The notes: generated by a model from the sequence alone, not told the origin. Shown: positions 34,580-43,823, counted from the first letter of the stretch. The stretch is 64,000 nucleotides of DNA from Streptococcus sp. S5 (GCF_034134805.1 NZ_CP139419.1:1984001-2048000), one strand, 5' to 3'. Translations and numbers: made by a program.

Positions 34580-34613
34580 AAAAAAATAACGAAGCGATTC
34601 CTTCACTTCGTTA
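34580..34613 (-). terminator. rsmE terminator
   Basis: TAACGAAG and CTTCGTTA form an 8-bp stem, followed by TTTTTTT on the minus strand. It overlaps the rsmE stop. Confidence 0.8.
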
Positions 34614-35354
34614 GTTCATTAATTCTGTAACAACACTCACGGCGCTGAGAGCATAGAGTGGTGCTGTTTCTGCTCGTAGGATGCGAGGCCCAAGTCCTGC
34701 AAGGACTGCTCCTTTAGCTGTAAAACTTTCAATTTCTGCAGGAGAGAGGCCACCCTCTGGTCCAAAGATAAAGAGCAATTTAGCTCCCTTCTCGAGTCCA
34801 GTAACTGCTTGCAAGAGAGCAGCAGCTTCTCCCTCTTTAGCTGACTCTTCATAAGCCACCACGATGCGGTCAAACTGATCGAGTTGAGCTAGAAAGTCAG
34901 ATTTTTTCTCAAAAAGGGTGATACTTGGGACCAGATTCCGCTTGCTTTGCTCGGCTGCTCCAAGAGCGATTTTTTCTAATTTTTCGACCTTTTTACCCAA
35001 TTTTTTGCCATCCCATTTGGCAACCGACCAGTCTGCAGGGAAGGCCCATATTTGGCTAGCACCCAGTTCCGTCACTTTCTGAGTGATGAACTCCAGTTTG
35101 TCTCCTTTGGGAAAGCCCGATGCGATGGTCACTTGGATGGGTAGTTCCACATTGTCAGCCAATTCTTCAACCAGCTCCAATTGACGAGCTTCTACATTTA
35201 CCACGCGCGCCAAGCGCTTGATCCCATCATCAAAGACCAAAGTCACCCCATCATCTTCTTTTAAGCGCATGACCTGAAACATGTGCTTGCTGGTTTCCTT
35301 GTCCTCGATGGTGACAGGTGAGCTAGCCAAACCTTTTACAAAATACTGCTGCAT
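34611..35354 (-). CDS. rsmE: 16S rRNA m3U1498 methyltransferase
   Basis: 247 residues. An N-terminal PUA-like part is followed by a SPOUT knot with FGPEGGLSPAEI and GPRILRAETAPLYAL, the RsmE SAM-binding motifs. Methylates 16S rRNA. The ATG at 35354 has GGAGG 5 bases upstream, which also overlaps the end of prmA, so the two are coupled. Confidence 0.94.
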   Translation of the reverse strand: MQQYFVKGLASSPVTIEDKETSKHMFQVMRLKEDDGVTLVFDDGIKRLARVVNVEARQLELVEELADNVELPIQVTIASGFPKGDKLEFITQKVTELGASQIWAFPADWSVAKWDGKKLGKKVEKLEKIALGAAEQSKRNLVPSITLFEKKSDFLAQLDQFDRIVVAYEESAKEGEAAALLQAVTGLEKGAKLLFIFGPEGGLSPAEIESFTAKGAVLAGLGPRILRAETAPLYALSAVSVVTELMN

Positions 35355-35355
35355 G

Positions 35356-36306
35356 CTAGCCTCCAATCACACCGGAGACGTCCTTGGTCTTCTTGAAGAC
35401 ACAGGCATTCCATTCCCCTTGGATCATGTGGGTTTCAAGGAAAAATCCAGCCGATTCAGCCGACTCACGCACCATGTCCCACTTGTCCTTGATAATGCCA
35501 CTCATGATGAGGTAACCTTCGTCCTTGACCAATCGATAAGCATCATCTGTCAGATGGATAAGGATATCCGCCAAGATGTTAGCCACGATGACATCTGCCT
35601 CAATCTCCACACCCTTGAGCAAATCGCCTGGGGCCACATGGATGTTTTCCATACCAGGATTGAGCTCAATATTTTCCTGAGCGACGCGAACTGCTACATC
35701 ATCCAAGTCATAGGCGAAGATTTCCTTGGCACCTAGAAGCGAGCTAGCAATAGAAAGGACGCCTGATCCTGTCCCCACATCTAGCACTGTCTCCCCGCCA
35801 CGAAGGACTTGCTCTAAGGCAAAGAGGCTCATCTTAGTGGTCGGGTGAGTTCCTGTTCCAAAGGCCATACCAGGATCCAGCTTGATAATCTTTTCTCCAG
35901 CAGTCGCCTCATAGTCCGTCCATGACGGCACGATGGTCAAGTCATGAGTGATGCGAGCTGGTTCATAGTATTTCTTCCAGTTGTCGGCCCAGTCTTCCTC
36001 AGCCAAGGCAGTCGTGCCCATCTTGACCTCTCCTAGATCCATAAAATCCGTCAATTCTGCTAAGCGATCCTGCAAATCCGCTTCAACTGTTGCTACATCA
36101 ACCGTTTCCGGGTAGTAGGCGGTCACCACGATTTCTTCTTGCTGCTCGACATCAGGAAAAATCTCACCGAAGCGGTCCACGTTGCCCACATAGTCCATGC
36201 TATCTTCGATCGCGACCCCTTGGGCACCTAACTCGATCAAGAGGTTGGAGACTAGTTCCTCACCCTCACGCTTCACTGTAACTTTTAACTCTTGCCATGT
36301 TTCCAT
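35356..36306 (-). CDS. prmA: Ribosomal protein L11 methyltransferase
   Basis: 316 residues, usual streptococcal length. [14 protein letters not shown] is SAM motif I and [12 protein letters not shown] is motif IV (NPP-like NIL). Methylates ribosomal protein L11. The start METWQELKV at 36306 matches family length; in-frame ATGs lie at 36309 and further upstream, with no clear SD for any. Confidence 0.93.
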   Translation of the reverse strand: METWQELKVTVKREGEELVSNLLIELGAQGVAIEDSMDYVGNVDRFGEIFPDVEQQEEIVVTAYYPETVDVATVEADLQDRLAELTDFMDLGEVKMGTTALAEEDWADNWKKYYEPARITHDLTIVPSWTDYEATAGEKIIKLDPGMAFGTGTHPTTKMSLFALEQVLRGGETVLDVGTGSGVLSIASSLLGAKEIFAYDLDDVAVRVAQENIELNPGMENIHVAPGDLLKGVEIEADVIVANILADILIHLTDDAYRLVKDEGYLIMSGIIKDKWDMVRESAESAGFFLETHMIQGEWNACVFKKTKDVSGVIGG

Positions 36307-36443
36307 CATTAAGATACCAAGCCCGTAAAACACAAAGCCAAAATAGGAAACTCTCTGAAGACACTTGTGTCTAGGAGAAGTTTATCTTTTTGGCACAGTG
36401 TTTAGGGCGGGTTCAGTTTAGAAATTTAACCGAACCATCCTTT

Positions 36444-36917
36444 CTATTTCTCTATCAATTTTTTCATGTAGACCATATCCATGCCTTCTTTTTCAGGCTC
36501 GATATGGGTTTGATGGTAGCCATTCTTCTCGTAGAACGCGACCATGCCTGCATCCTGTAACACCGTACACAAATCCCATTGTCTAACGGTTGAAAATTCC
36601 TCTTCTAGCAAGCGCAATCCTTCAGATCCATACCCTTTTCCCTGATACGGAGGCAGAATCGCTGCGGTCCCCAACCAAGCTTCCGTTAACTCTTCATTGG
36701 TCTGAACTCGTAAAAATCCGATGTTTTCTTCATCTTTTTTTACAAAGTAGTAATAGCTATTGGGACGCTCTGCCAGTTTCCATTTGATTCGTTCACGGTC
36801 CTCCAGATAAGGATCATATTCATCCTGGTATTTTTCATAAACTGCCTTAAAACTGGCTCTTTGAATGGCAATAATGGTTTCTAAATCCTCTGCTCCTGCT
36901 TTCTCAAGTCTTATCAT
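36444..36917 (-). CDS. GNAT-family N-acetyltransferase
   Basis: 157 residues. ILPPYQGKGYGSEGLRLLEEEF is the acetyl-CoA pyrophosphate-binding loop (Q/R-x-x-G-x-G), and VAFYEKNGY is the typical C-terminal GNAT strand. Substrate unknown. The ATG overlaps the Nudix stop (ATGA). Confidence 0.88.
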   Translation of the reverse strand: MIRLEKAGAEDLETIIAIQRASFKAVYEKYQDEYDPYLEDRERIKWKLAERPNSYYYFVKKDEENIGFLRVQTNEELTEAWLGTAAILPPYQGKGYGSEGLRLLEEEFSTVRQWDLCTVLQDAGMVAFYEKNGYHQTHIEPEKEGMDMVYMKKLIEK

Positions 36918-37354
36918 ACACTTTCCTCCACATAATCACGTACTCGTTCTTGCAATTGGGGAACAACTCGATCTGAAGTTAAAAACTCTTCAAAGCTCAC
37001 TAACTTATAGCCCTGTCCCTCATCTCCAAAGTCGATGCGATCAAACTCTTCTTGGGCTAGATTGCCAACTAGAAAAACAAACTGTTTCTTCTCATCCAAG
37101 ATGCCAGGATAGATCCCAGACCAGATGACGTCATCTTTCGACAGTTGGATGTTCAATTCCTCATAAACCTCACGCGCCACACACTCAAAAGGTGTCTCAT
37201 TTCCTTCCCGACCACCACCTGGCAAGTCCCACATATTGGGGTAAGGAATCGTTTCTTTATCATCGCGCAAGATGGTCAAAATTTGCCCCTCACAAATCAA
37301 GGCAATTTTACAACCCGTAAATTCGAATCGTGCTTCTAAGCAATCCTCAAGCAT
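36914..37354 (-). CDS. Nudix hydrolase
   Basis: 146 residues. The Nudix box is GGGREGNETPFECVAREVYE followed by EL (GX5EX7REUXEE pattern, complete). Cleaves a nucleoside-diphosphate-linked substrate, not identified. Coupled by ATGA overlap to the acetyltransferase and 12 bases downstream of the DUF3013 gene. Confidence 0.88.
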   Translation of the reverse strand: MLEDCLEARFEFTGCKIALICEGQILTILRDDKETIPYPNMWDLPGGGREGNETPFECVAREVYEELNIQLSKDDVIWSGIYPGILDEKKQFVFLVGNLAQEEFDRIDFGDEGQGYKLVSFEEFLTSDRVVPQLQERVRDYVEESV

Positions 37355-37366
37355 GAGCTTTCCCTC

Positions 37367-37837
37367 CTAGTATCTCGGATAAGGATAAAAGGTGCTTTCA
37401 TCTAGGCCAACTTTGCCTTCTTCAAAAACTTCTTGGTTCCAGACGATCTCAAAGCTCTCTGCTTCTTCGTCTGCTAAGAAATCCATGAGCTCATCCAAGG
37501 CCAGCTCGGCTGTATCTCGGAGGAAAGTCGCAAAATAGGCTAGAAACTCACGAGACAAGCCTTTTTTAGGCTCATAAGGAATCGCTGTTAAATAGGCATC
37601 TTCCTCCACATGAGACTTGGCTGGATTGTAGAAGAGCACGGCTTCTTCAAAGAAGATATCCTCGTCAGATTCTTCGCCAGCTTCATCAACCAGTGCAACC
37701 CCTCCCGTATTCTGCGCTTCCAAGAGAAAAGCCACTTCTACCGCATGGTTTTTCTTATCCCAATTGATCTCAAAATCAAAAGGAAAAACCTTGTCCATCT
37801 CCTCTTCTAAAACATCCAAAAATCCGTATTTAGACAT
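37367..37837 (-). CDS. DUF3013-like conserved hypothetical protein
   Basis: 156 residues, very acidic and rich in Glu/Asp, with no membrane segment or known catalytic motif. Length and sequence style match the streptococcal DUF3013 family as I know it. First gene of a run DUF3013-Nudix-GNAT and divergent from rarA. AAGAGG precedes the ATG. Confidence 0.75.
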   Translation of the reverse strand: MSKYGFLDVLEEEMDKVFPFDFEINWDKKNHAVEVAFLLEAQNTGGVALVDEAGEESDEDIFFEEAVLFYNPAKSHVEEDAYLTAIPYEPKKGLSREFLAYFATFLRDTAELALDELMDFLADEEAESFEIVWNQEVFEEGKVGLDESTFYPYPRY

Positions 37838-37877
37838 AGCGTCCTCTTTCTAATTTCCCACTCTTAGAGCGGAATAT

Positions 37878-37883
37878 GATACA
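37878..37883 (+). promoter_or_regulatory. rarA -10
   Basis: TGATACAAT, an extended -10, about 70 bases before rarA; no clear -35. Confidence 0.45.
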
Positions 37884-37951
37884 ATAGTTACTACAATCTT
37901 ACCATAAAAACCGCCTCTTTGAAAGGAGACAAAGCTAGAAAGGAGAAGGAA

Positions 37952-39223
37952 ATGCCCGACAATCTCGCACTCCGTATGCGACCACGGACGATCGATCAAG
38001 TCATCGGTCAACAGCACCTGGTTGGAGAAGGCAAAATCATTCGTCGCATGGTCGAGGCCAATCGTCTGTCCTCTATGATTCTCTATGGACCTCCGGGGAT
38101 CGGAAAGACCAGTATTGCTTCTGCGATCGCAGGAACGACCAAGTATGCCTTTCGGACTTTTAATGCAACGGTTGACAGTAAAAAACGCCTACAAGAAATC
38201 GCAGAGGAAGCCAAATTTTCTGGCGGCTTGGTCCTGCTTTTGGACGAGATCCATCGCCTCGATAAAACTAAACAAGATTTTCTCCTGCCTTTGCTCGAAA
38301 GTGGTCTGGTCATCATGATCGGTGCAACGACTGAAAATCCCTTTTTCTCTGTCACACCCGCTATTCGTAGCCGGGTACAAATCTTTGAGCTGGAACCGTT
38401 GACGACAGAGGAGGTCAAGCAAGCTCTAAAAACGGCGCTGGATGATCCCGACCGTGGCTTTGACTTTCCAGTCGTGCTCGATGAGGACGCTTTGGATTTC
38501 ATCGCTACCTCAACCAATGGAGATCTTCGCTCTGCCTTTAATTCTCTCGATCTGGCGGTGTTGTCAACTTCTGAAAATGCAGAAGGGATTCGCCATATTA
38601 CGCTAGAGATCATGGAAAACAGCCTCCAGCGCAGCTATATCACCATGGACAAGGACGGAGACGGTCACTACGATGTCCTCTCTGCTCTGCAAAAGTCCAT
38701 CCGCGGATCCGATGTCGATGCTAGTCTCCACTACGCCGCACGTTTGATCGAAGCGGGCGATCTACCCAGCTTAGCCCGTCGCTTGACGGTCATTGCCTAC
38801 GAAGATATCGGCCTGGCCAATCCAGATGCGCAGATCCATACGGTGACAGCCCTTCAGGCAGCGGAGCGCATCGGCTTCCCCGAAGCCCGCATCCTCATCG
38901 CCAACATCGTCATCGACCTGTCTCTTTCGCCTAAGTCCAACTCGGCCTACGTCGCCATGGACAAAGCCTTATCTGACCTCCGGAAGTCGGGTAATCTTCC
39001 TATCCCCCGCCATTTACGGGATGGTCACTATGCCGGAAGCAAGACCTTGGGAAATGCCCAAGACTACAAGTATCCCCACAATTATCCTGGCAATTGGGTC
39101 CAACAGGACTATCTACCAGACAAGCTTAAGGGGGCCTCTTATTTCACTCCCAATGAAAATGGCAAATACGAGCGAGCCCTAGGGGCGACAAAAGAGAAGA
39201 TTGATCAACTCAAGAAAAGGTGA
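37952..39223 (+). CDS. rarA: Replication-associated recombination protein A (AAA ATPase)
   Basis: 423 residues. Walker A is GPPGIGKTS and Walker B is LLLDEIHR; MgsA/RarA C-terminal tetramerisation segments include GSDVDASLHYAARLIEAGD and YKYPHNYPGNW. Acts at stalled replication forks. The ATG at 37952 follows AAAGGAG; the 11-codon upstream extension from 37919 would begin inside the leader and is unlikely. Confidence 0.95.
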   Translation: MPDNLALRMRPRTIDQVIGQQHLVGEGKIIRRMVEANRLSSMILYGPPGIGKTSIASAIAGTTKYAFRTFNATVDSKKRLQEIAEEAKFSGGLVLLLDEIHRLDKTKQDFLLPLLESGLVIMIGATTENPFFSVTPAIRSRVQIFELEPLTTEEVKQALKTALDDPDRGFDFPVVLDEDALDFIATSTNGDLRSAFNSLDLAVLSTSENAEGIRHITLEIMENSLQRSYITMDKDGDGHYDVLSALQKSIRGSDVDASLHYAARLIEAGDLPSLARRLTVIAYEDIGLANPDAQIHTVTALQAAERIGFPEARILIANIVIDLSLSPKSNSAYVAMDKALSDLRKSGNLPIPRHLRDGHYAGSKTLGNAQDYKYPHNYPGNWVQQDYLPDKLKGASYFTPNENGKYERALGATKEKIDQLKKR

Positions 39224-39252
39224 TATCGGTTCCAAAAAATTGAGATTTTCCC

Positions 39253-39280
39253 TTGAAATTTTTTTGAAATATGGTATCAT
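39253..39280 (+). promoter_or_regulatory. 6S RNA promoter
   Basis: -35 TTGAAA (39253-39258) and -10 TATCAT (39275-39280), spacer 16. Confidence 0.6.
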
Positions 39281-39288
39281 ATACATAT

Positions 39289-39485
39289 AGAAACGCTGTG
39301 GTGTACGACTTCACACTTAAGTGTTGACCGACTATTTTTTGTATTATTAGGGAAACAAAGGACTTCTAACAGCATGCAGGCCGTATCACGCGGAAGCAGC
39401 TTCAGTTAGAGCAAGTTGCCCACCTGCTTAATTGCGCGGGTTCAATACAAACCGTGAAGTTTCGGCACCAATACAGCTTTTTTTT
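39289..39485 (+). ncRNA. ssrS: 6S RNA
   Basis: A roughly 197-base stable RNA with no ORF. The ends pair over about 20 bases (GCTGTGGTGT...ACTTCAC with GTGAAGT...ACAGC), the middle is open as in the 6S promoter-mimic bubble, and a T-run ends it. Sequence and position just before tRNA-Lys match the 6S gene of streptococci as I recall it. Binds housekeeping RNA polymerase. Confidence 0.75.
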
Positions 39486-39558
39486 GCCTCCTTAGCTCAG
39501 TTGGTAGAGCAGTAGACTCTTAATCTATGGGTCGCAGGTTCGAGCCCTGCAGGGGGCA
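39486..39558 (+). tRNA. tRNA-Lys (anticodon CTT)
   Basis: 73 bases fold into a complete cloverleaf: acceptor GCCTCCT/AGGGGGC, D-arm GCTC/GAGC, anticodon stem GTAGA/TCTAT with loop CTCTTAA, T-arm GCAGG/CCTGC with TTCGAGC. No CCA encoded. Its 3' end is the insertion point of the island that follows. Confidence 0.97.
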
Positions 39559-39559
39559 T
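39551..39559 (+). other. attL-like core at the tRNA-Lys 3' end
   Basis: AGGGGGCAT is repeated at 45493-45501. Each copy is followed by a similar terminator and then GCTT. Confidence 0.45.
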
Positions 39560-39572
39560 CTAAATCAACAGG

Positions 39573-39600
39573 AAAAAGCCTTGATTTATAAGGCTTTTTT
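39573..39600 (+). terminator. tRNA-Lys terminator
   Basis: AAAAAGCCTT...AAGGCTTTTTT hairpin, repeated in similar form at 45191 and 45513. Confidence 0.85.
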
Positions 39601-39616
39601 GCTTGTCTATAACTGA

Positions 39617-39638
39617 TTTGCCCCATCATTTGCCCCAC
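39617..39638 (+). repeat. Left pair of TTTGCCCC repeats
   Basis: TTTGCCCCAT (39617-39626) and TTTGCCCCAC (39629-39638), in direct order; likely integrase arm sites. Confidence 0.5.
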
Positions 39639-39650
39639 ATTTTTTTATGA

Positions 39651-40070
39651 GCAATCTTTCCAGACATCTCTGATTACGAAAAACAAAAAAGCTATCCTAC
39701 CTTTGCAAATTTGGATAAGATAGCAGAATATTTTAATGCAACTCCAACCCAACTATTTGGAACTAGTAAAGAGATTGAGTTAGAAAAGAGTGTTCTTGAA
39801 TCTAATGAATACTCTGATAAAGTAAGTGAGATTTTAAAAGCTGTCAAATACATCGAAGATTTTCTAGAAACTGATGGACAGTACTTAGAGGATTTACTTT
39901 ACTTAACAAGAGGCAACCAACTATACACAGAAGATGGAGATGAGTTGTATATTGATCCAACTTCTCAGAAAAGAACACTTCATAACCAATATGAACCTGG
40001 TTTTATTGAAGCAAGGGATAAATCTCCACTAGAACTCTTAATTGAAAATAAGGAATTGTTTGATAAATAG
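39651..40070 (+). pseudogene. Truncated XRE/CI-type phage regulator
   Basis: Open from a stop at about 39648. The first residues (ISDYEKQKSYPTFANLDKIA) are the second half of an XRE helix-turn-helix (usually IS-x-x-E-x-G-x-x-x-P-x-x), so the N-terminal half of the DNA-binding domain is missing. The remaining 119 residues from the ATG at 39711 (MDKIAEYFNATPTQLFG) form an acidic C-terminal region. The deletion point is only a dozen bases beyond the arm-like repeats, as expected for island decay. Confidence 0.65.
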
Positions 40071-40097
40071 AAAAAGCGAGGATAACCTCGCTTCAGA
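40070..40097 (+). terminator. Terminator after the XRE relic
   Basis: AAGCGAGG-ATAA-CCTCGCTT hairpin. Confidence 0.65.
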
Positions 40098-40152
40098 TTG
40101 AAGTTAAAATCTTTAGAAGACACTTTTATAAGGACTTTGTCTTCAATCTGTG

Positions 40153-40185
40153 AAAAGGAGTGAAAACTCCTTTTCTTTTTGTAAG
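40153..40185 (+). terminator. Second hairpin terminator
   Basis: GAAAAGGAGT-GAAA-ACTCCTTTTC followed by TTTTTG. Confidence 0.7.
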
Positions 40186-40220
40186 TCAGACTGAAACTTC
40201 CAAATTGTTTATTTATTTTA

Positions 40221-40249
40221 TTGACATTTTCTATAAAAATAAGTACAAT
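40221..40249 (+). promoter_or_regulatory. hdeD-like gene promoter
   Basis: Near-consensus TTGACA (40221-40226), 17-base spacer, TACAAT (40244-40249). Confidence 0.85.
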
Positions 40250-40287
40250 AGTTTTATTAGAAACTATACTATATAGGGGGTATTGAA

Positions 40288-40803
40288 ATGAAATTTTCTA
40301 ATCGTTTACTGCTATTCCTTGCAGGAGTTGTTTTTGTCCTTTTAGGACTTTTCCTATTTACAAACCCAGTAGCTAATCTTGTTGCTTACAGCTGGTGGAT
40401 TTCATTTGGTTTACTGGTTTCTTCTATAGCAGCTATTTTAGGCTATTTCTCTGCACCAAAAGAGCTTCGCTCACCTTTTTATCTTTTCCAAGGATTTGTT
40501 AGTCTTCTCTTAGCTCTTTACCTCGTTGCTTATGGCTTTGTGACCCTGCCGGTCGTCATTCCGACCATTGTAGGAATTTGGTTAATTGTAGAAGCCATTA
40601 TTGCTTTCTTTAAAGGCAATCGTCTAGGATTGATTTTCCCTATTATTGGTAGCAATATCACGTGGGTAGCCTTGCTTGAATTTTTACTAGGTCTAGTGAT
40701 TCTGTTCAATCCAGTGGCTACAGGTGTCTTTGTCGTTTATGTCATTGCCTTTTCATTTTTAGTTACTGGCTTCACCTACATTATTGATGCCTTTCGTAAA
40801 TAA
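40288..40803 (+). CDS. HdeD/DUF308-family membrane protein
   Basis: 171 residues, almost entirely six membrane helices arranged as three similar pairs (LLFLAGVVFVLLGLFLF, LLEFLLGLVILFNP and similar), the DUF308/HdeD repeat pattern. E. coli HdeD is linked to acid resistance; function here is unknown. AGGGGG lies 7 bases before the ATG. Strong promoter, monocistronic between terminators. Confidence 0.8.
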   Translation: MKFSNRLLLFLAGVVFVLLGLFLFTNPVANLVAYSWWISFGLLVSSIAAILGYFSAPKELRSPFYLFQGFVSLLLALYLVAYGFVTLPVVIPTIVGIWLIVEAIIAFFKGNRLGLIFPIIGSNITWVALLEFLLGLVILFNPVATGVFVVYVIAFSFLVTGFTYIIDAFRK

Positions 40804-40828
40804 TCTAGCTGCCATTTTGGGCATATTA

Positions 40829-40862
40829 AAATAGCTGGGAAGTTACATTCTCAGCTTTTTTT
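40829..40862 (+). terminator. Terminator after hdeD-like gene
   Basis: AGCTGGGAA/TTCTCAGCT stem and TTTTTTT. Confidence 0.75.
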
Positions 40863-40898
40863 GACGTCCAATAGCTTTTTGTAGCAAAGTATTTAAAA

Positions 40899-40935
40899 AT
40901 AAAAGAGAAGAGAATCTTTCACTCTCTTCTCAGTA
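40899..40935 (-). terminator. Terminator of the AI-2E-family gene
   Basis: GAGAAGAGAGTG pairs imperfectly with CTCTTCTC, followed by TTTTATTTTT on the minus strand. Confidence 0.75.
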
Positions 40936-40958
40936 TATCTTATTAAATTTAGTTTTTC

Positions 40959-42047
40959 TTAATCTAGCTGATTTTCCTTTGCAACGACAAATTCCTTAAC
41001 CAATCGATAGATAACAGCAAATACGGGGGTAAAGAATATCATCCCAAGTAAGCCAAAGAGATTGCCTCCAATACTAGCAGCCGCAAGCGTGAAAATAGCT
41101 GGTAAACCAATAGACTGACCTACAACTTTTGGATAAATAAGGTTTCCTTCAATCAGCTGTATAACTTGATATAGAAGAAGAGAAAGTAAGGCTTGAGTAG
41201 GACTCACTGTGAAGATAAAAATCGCTCCCACAACACAAGCAATCATAGGCCCTACATAAGGAATGAACGATAGCACTCCTGCAAATATACCTGTCATTAC
41301 TCCATAGGGTATCCCAAACAGGCTGTAACCAACCGCTATCATAACTCCTATGATAACTGCTTCAATCAGCTGACTCATCAAAAATTGGTCATAAGTCTCT
41401 AGTGCTACTTGTCCAATGTAAGTCAACTTTATCACCACCTTCTCTGGAAGAAAAACTTTTAGAAGTCGACTCGTCATCGCTGCCAAATGTTCCTTACTGG
41501 ATAAAAATAAAAAGGTGAAGACTATAATCAAAAAGGCATTCATCAAACTTGAAAAAATATTGCCGATATTACTAGTCAGACCTGATAAAAAACCTATCAA
41601 AGCTTGGCTAATAGAACTAGATTGTCCCTGTATGCCTGATACGATAGTTGACAACATGTCTTTGGTTACAAATTCCGAGCTGCCTAGCAATTTCCCAAGT
41701 TGAGTAAGGACTGTTGAAAGGACTGTTCCCAGCTGACTAATAGTCTGAGCTAGGGTTGGCAGCACCAAAACCAAAAGAGCAATCACGATTAAGATAAGAG
41801 CTAGGAAAACAAGTACCATGGCAATCGGACGACGCAACTCTGCCTTTACCTTCAATTTAACTAAGTACTGTTCAATTTTTTTCATAGGAACATTAAGCAC
41901 AAAAGCAATAACAGCACCATAAATCAAGGTTGATGTTACATCAAAGAGAGAGATTGCTCCTGATATAAAGCTCGATGCATTCAGAATTACAAGAGCAACC
42001 AGCCCTATAAAAAGGATTAACGGGGTATATTTTTTAACTAAGTTCAT
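40959..42047 (-). CDS. AI-2E family (DUF20/TqsA-type) transporter
   Basis: 362 residues with about seven or eight membrane helices and the family's central amphipathic region. Conserved C-terminal signatures include GILSF-like GVLSFIPYVGPMIA and EGNLIYPKVVGQSIGLP. Family members export small molecules or ions; the AI-2 link comes from E. coli TqsA and should not be assumed. AAGGAG precedes the ATG and lies 9 bases past the previous ORF, so it is the last gene of a three-ORF run. Confidence 0.88.
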   Translation of the reverse strand: MNLVKKYTPLILFIGLVALVILNASSFISGAISLFDVTSTLIYGAVIAFVLNVPMKKIEQYLVKLKVKAELRRPIAMVLVFLALILIVIALLVLVLPTLAQTISQLGTVLSTVLTQLGKLLGSSEFVTKDMLSTIVSGIQGQSSSISQALIGFLSGLTSNIGNIFSSLMNAFLIIVFTFLFLSSKEHLAAMTSRLLKVFLPEKVVIKLTYIGQVALETYDQFLMSQLIEAVIIGVMIAVGYSLFGIPYGVMTGIFAGVLSFIPYVGPMIACVVGAIFIFTVSPTQALLSLLLYQVIQLIEGNLIYPKVVGQSIGLPAIFTLAAASIGGNLFGLLGMIFFTPVFAVIYRLVKEFVVAKENQLD

Positions 42048-42056
42048 AAATTCTCC

Positions 42057-42416
42057 TTAATAAACATGTTTAGATACGACTATACTATTTGGTTTTTCAA
42101 ACTCTCGATCAAGGTAGGCTTGGTAAGTTCCTGGAGCGATAAATCCTTTTGGTGAGAGGATATCTGTTCCAGCTTGACCGACTATGGTATCAGCCAAGAG
42201 CACACAGTTTGTGGACAAGACAAAGTAGGATTTAAACTTAGATTTGATAAATTTATAAAGTTCCCCATCCGTCTCATGTCTGATTTTATAAGCGTAGGTG
42301 TAGTCTTCCTTACCATCTTCCGTTTTAATTTTATCTGCGCTTGGCTCCCAAGGAATCGTTAGTTGTTTTAATTCAGCTAATTTTTCCTGAACCGCTTCTT
42401 CCATTTCCGGTGTCAA
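42057..42416 (-). pseudogene. C-terminal part of a frameshifted membrane-anchored papain-like protein
   Basis: 119 residues readable from a TTG at 42416. STNCVLLADTIVG and SPKGFIAPGTYQAYL look like the Cys-containing half of a circularly permuted NlpC/P60 (YiiX-like) hydrolase. Restoring one A in the A6 tract at 42433-42438 joins it in frame to the upstream ORF through the sensible sequence QKNGYGIDLTPEMEEAVQ. It is thus probably not a gene of its own, unless the TTG is used (weak GGA upstream). Confidence 0.65.
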
Positions 42417-42418
42417 AT

Positions 42419-43339
42419 CTATTCCGTAACCATTTTTTGACTCTCACGTTTACATAGATCAATGTACTTATCGCGGTCACAGAAATATAAGACACCATCT
42501 CCTACCATACCAAATAAGGTCTCAGATGACGGATCATAGTTGCCATAAGAAATAACACGGCCCTGATAGCAGATATCCACATGACCAATAGCTGAAAACA
42601 GGGAGGTCTCAGCTGTATGAACAAAAATTTCTAGCTCTGCTGTCTTACCAGACTTCACTATTCCAAGATGGATATCTTCTTCCTCATCAGCATTTTCCAG
42701 CATAAATTTGTTAATTTTTGCTAAAGTTCTTGCAGGGATGAGAGCGGCTAGGACAATAGGTAAGCTAATTCTAATGCGACGTTTGAGATGGTTTTTCCCA
42801 ATTTCCCCTTCAAATAAGAAACCGTCACGGATATTGGACAGACCATAAAGGAAAAAATAAGCCCCTAAAACAAAGAGTTGAAAGACAGAATTTCCCGTAG
42901 AGGACAAAAGACTAGCTCCACCAAGAAAAACTAGTAGAATACCATCTAGTAAGAGACGAAAACGAGGTCGAATATTATTTTTACGGTAGAGAACATAGGT
43001 GACAAGATTAATCGTGGCCCTAAAAATCTGATAAACTCCAATCACAAGAGCCAGAACATAAATCGGTATATCAGTCGCAAGATTGGAGCCAAGCAAATAT
43101 CCCAGCACTAACAATTTAACCAGTGCAACTCCCAAGGTGTCCGTTGACTGACTTTTTTTGAAAATACGTAATACTAAATCTAAGACCGTTGCTATCCAAG
43201 CTAAAAACAGAACCAGTCGAATAACCTTTACTGGCAACCAAGTCCCCGTGACCATCAAGATGAGACCTAGCAGAACAAACAAGAACCCCTGAGCAAGTAA
43301 TTTCTTACCTGTCAGACCTAAAGATAGAATTTTCGCCAT
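42419..43339 (-). CDS. HdeD-like membrane protein with N-terminal half of a permuted papain-like domain (frameshifted)
   Basis: 306 residues from the ATG at 43339 (AAAGG 7 bases upstream). Residues about 10-190 hold six membrane helices like the HdeD-type protein nearby. The soluble tail (LFSAIGHVDICYQGRVISYG and GDGVLYFCDRDKYIDLC) resembles the His-containing half of an NlpC/P60-like permuted fold. The frame ends prematurely after an A6 tract; the Cys half continues in another frame (42057-42416). Intact length would be about 430 residues. Function unknown; possibly cell-wall or lipid-acting hydrolase. Confidence 0.7.
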   Translation of the reverse strand: MAKILSLGLTGKKLLAQGFLFVLLGLILMVTGTWLPVKVIRLVLFLAWIATVLDLVLRIFKKSQSTDTLGVALVKLLVLGYLLGSNLATDIPIYVLALVIGVYQIFRATINLVTYVLYRKNNIRPRFRLLLDGILLVFLGGASLLSSTGNSVFQLFVLGAYFFLYGLSNIRDGFLFEGEIGKNHLKRRIRISLPIVLAALIPARTLAKINKFMLENADEEEDIHLGIVKSGKTAELEIFVHTAETSLFSAIGHVDICYQGRVISYGNYDPSSETLFGMVGDGVLYFCDRDKYIDLCKRESQKMVTE

Positions 43340-43823
43340 ATAAAAACCTTTCAACAATAAAAATTAAACACTCCGATTAAACTGACTAGTAAATAGCCAA
43401 CACTACAAACAGCCTGTGCCAGCAACATATGGTGACTAGAAATGACTGTAGTAATGTCACCATCTTGTCTTATGCACTTCTAAAATTTGTTATATTGATT
43501 AGAAACCAGAGCTTATAAAAACTAGCTAAACTCGAGAGATAGACACAATTGCGACGAAAAAATGTATAACCAATACTACTTGTAAAGGTAAGAAAGTATT
43601 ATTTCTATTCTATTAATGGTTTATATATTACCTATTGTTACACAATATTCACTATAGTTCAACTCTTTACTAATTAAAAATCATAAAAAAATTTCAAGTC
43701 CTCATAACGCTTTGAAAAGAACAAAAAAAGAATGAAATACCATATAATTAGATTATGAATTAAAGCTTATGGGAACCAAAATAAGAAATGATTGAAAATT
43801 GGAATAGCCTGATAGAGTTTTTG
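43340..43823. other. AT-rich gap without a supported gene
   Basis: Only a short minus-strand hydrophobic reading (MLLAQAVCSVGYLLVSLIG, ATG at about 43430, no SD) stands out; it could be the tail of a lost membrane protein. No RNA gene or repeat recognised. Confidence 0.5.

Noticed and set aside
40070-40185. Toxin-antitoxin or small ORF between the XRE relic and the HdeD-like gene
   Set aside because: The space is filled by two hairpin terminators and an imperfect inverted repeat; no ORF with an SD is present.
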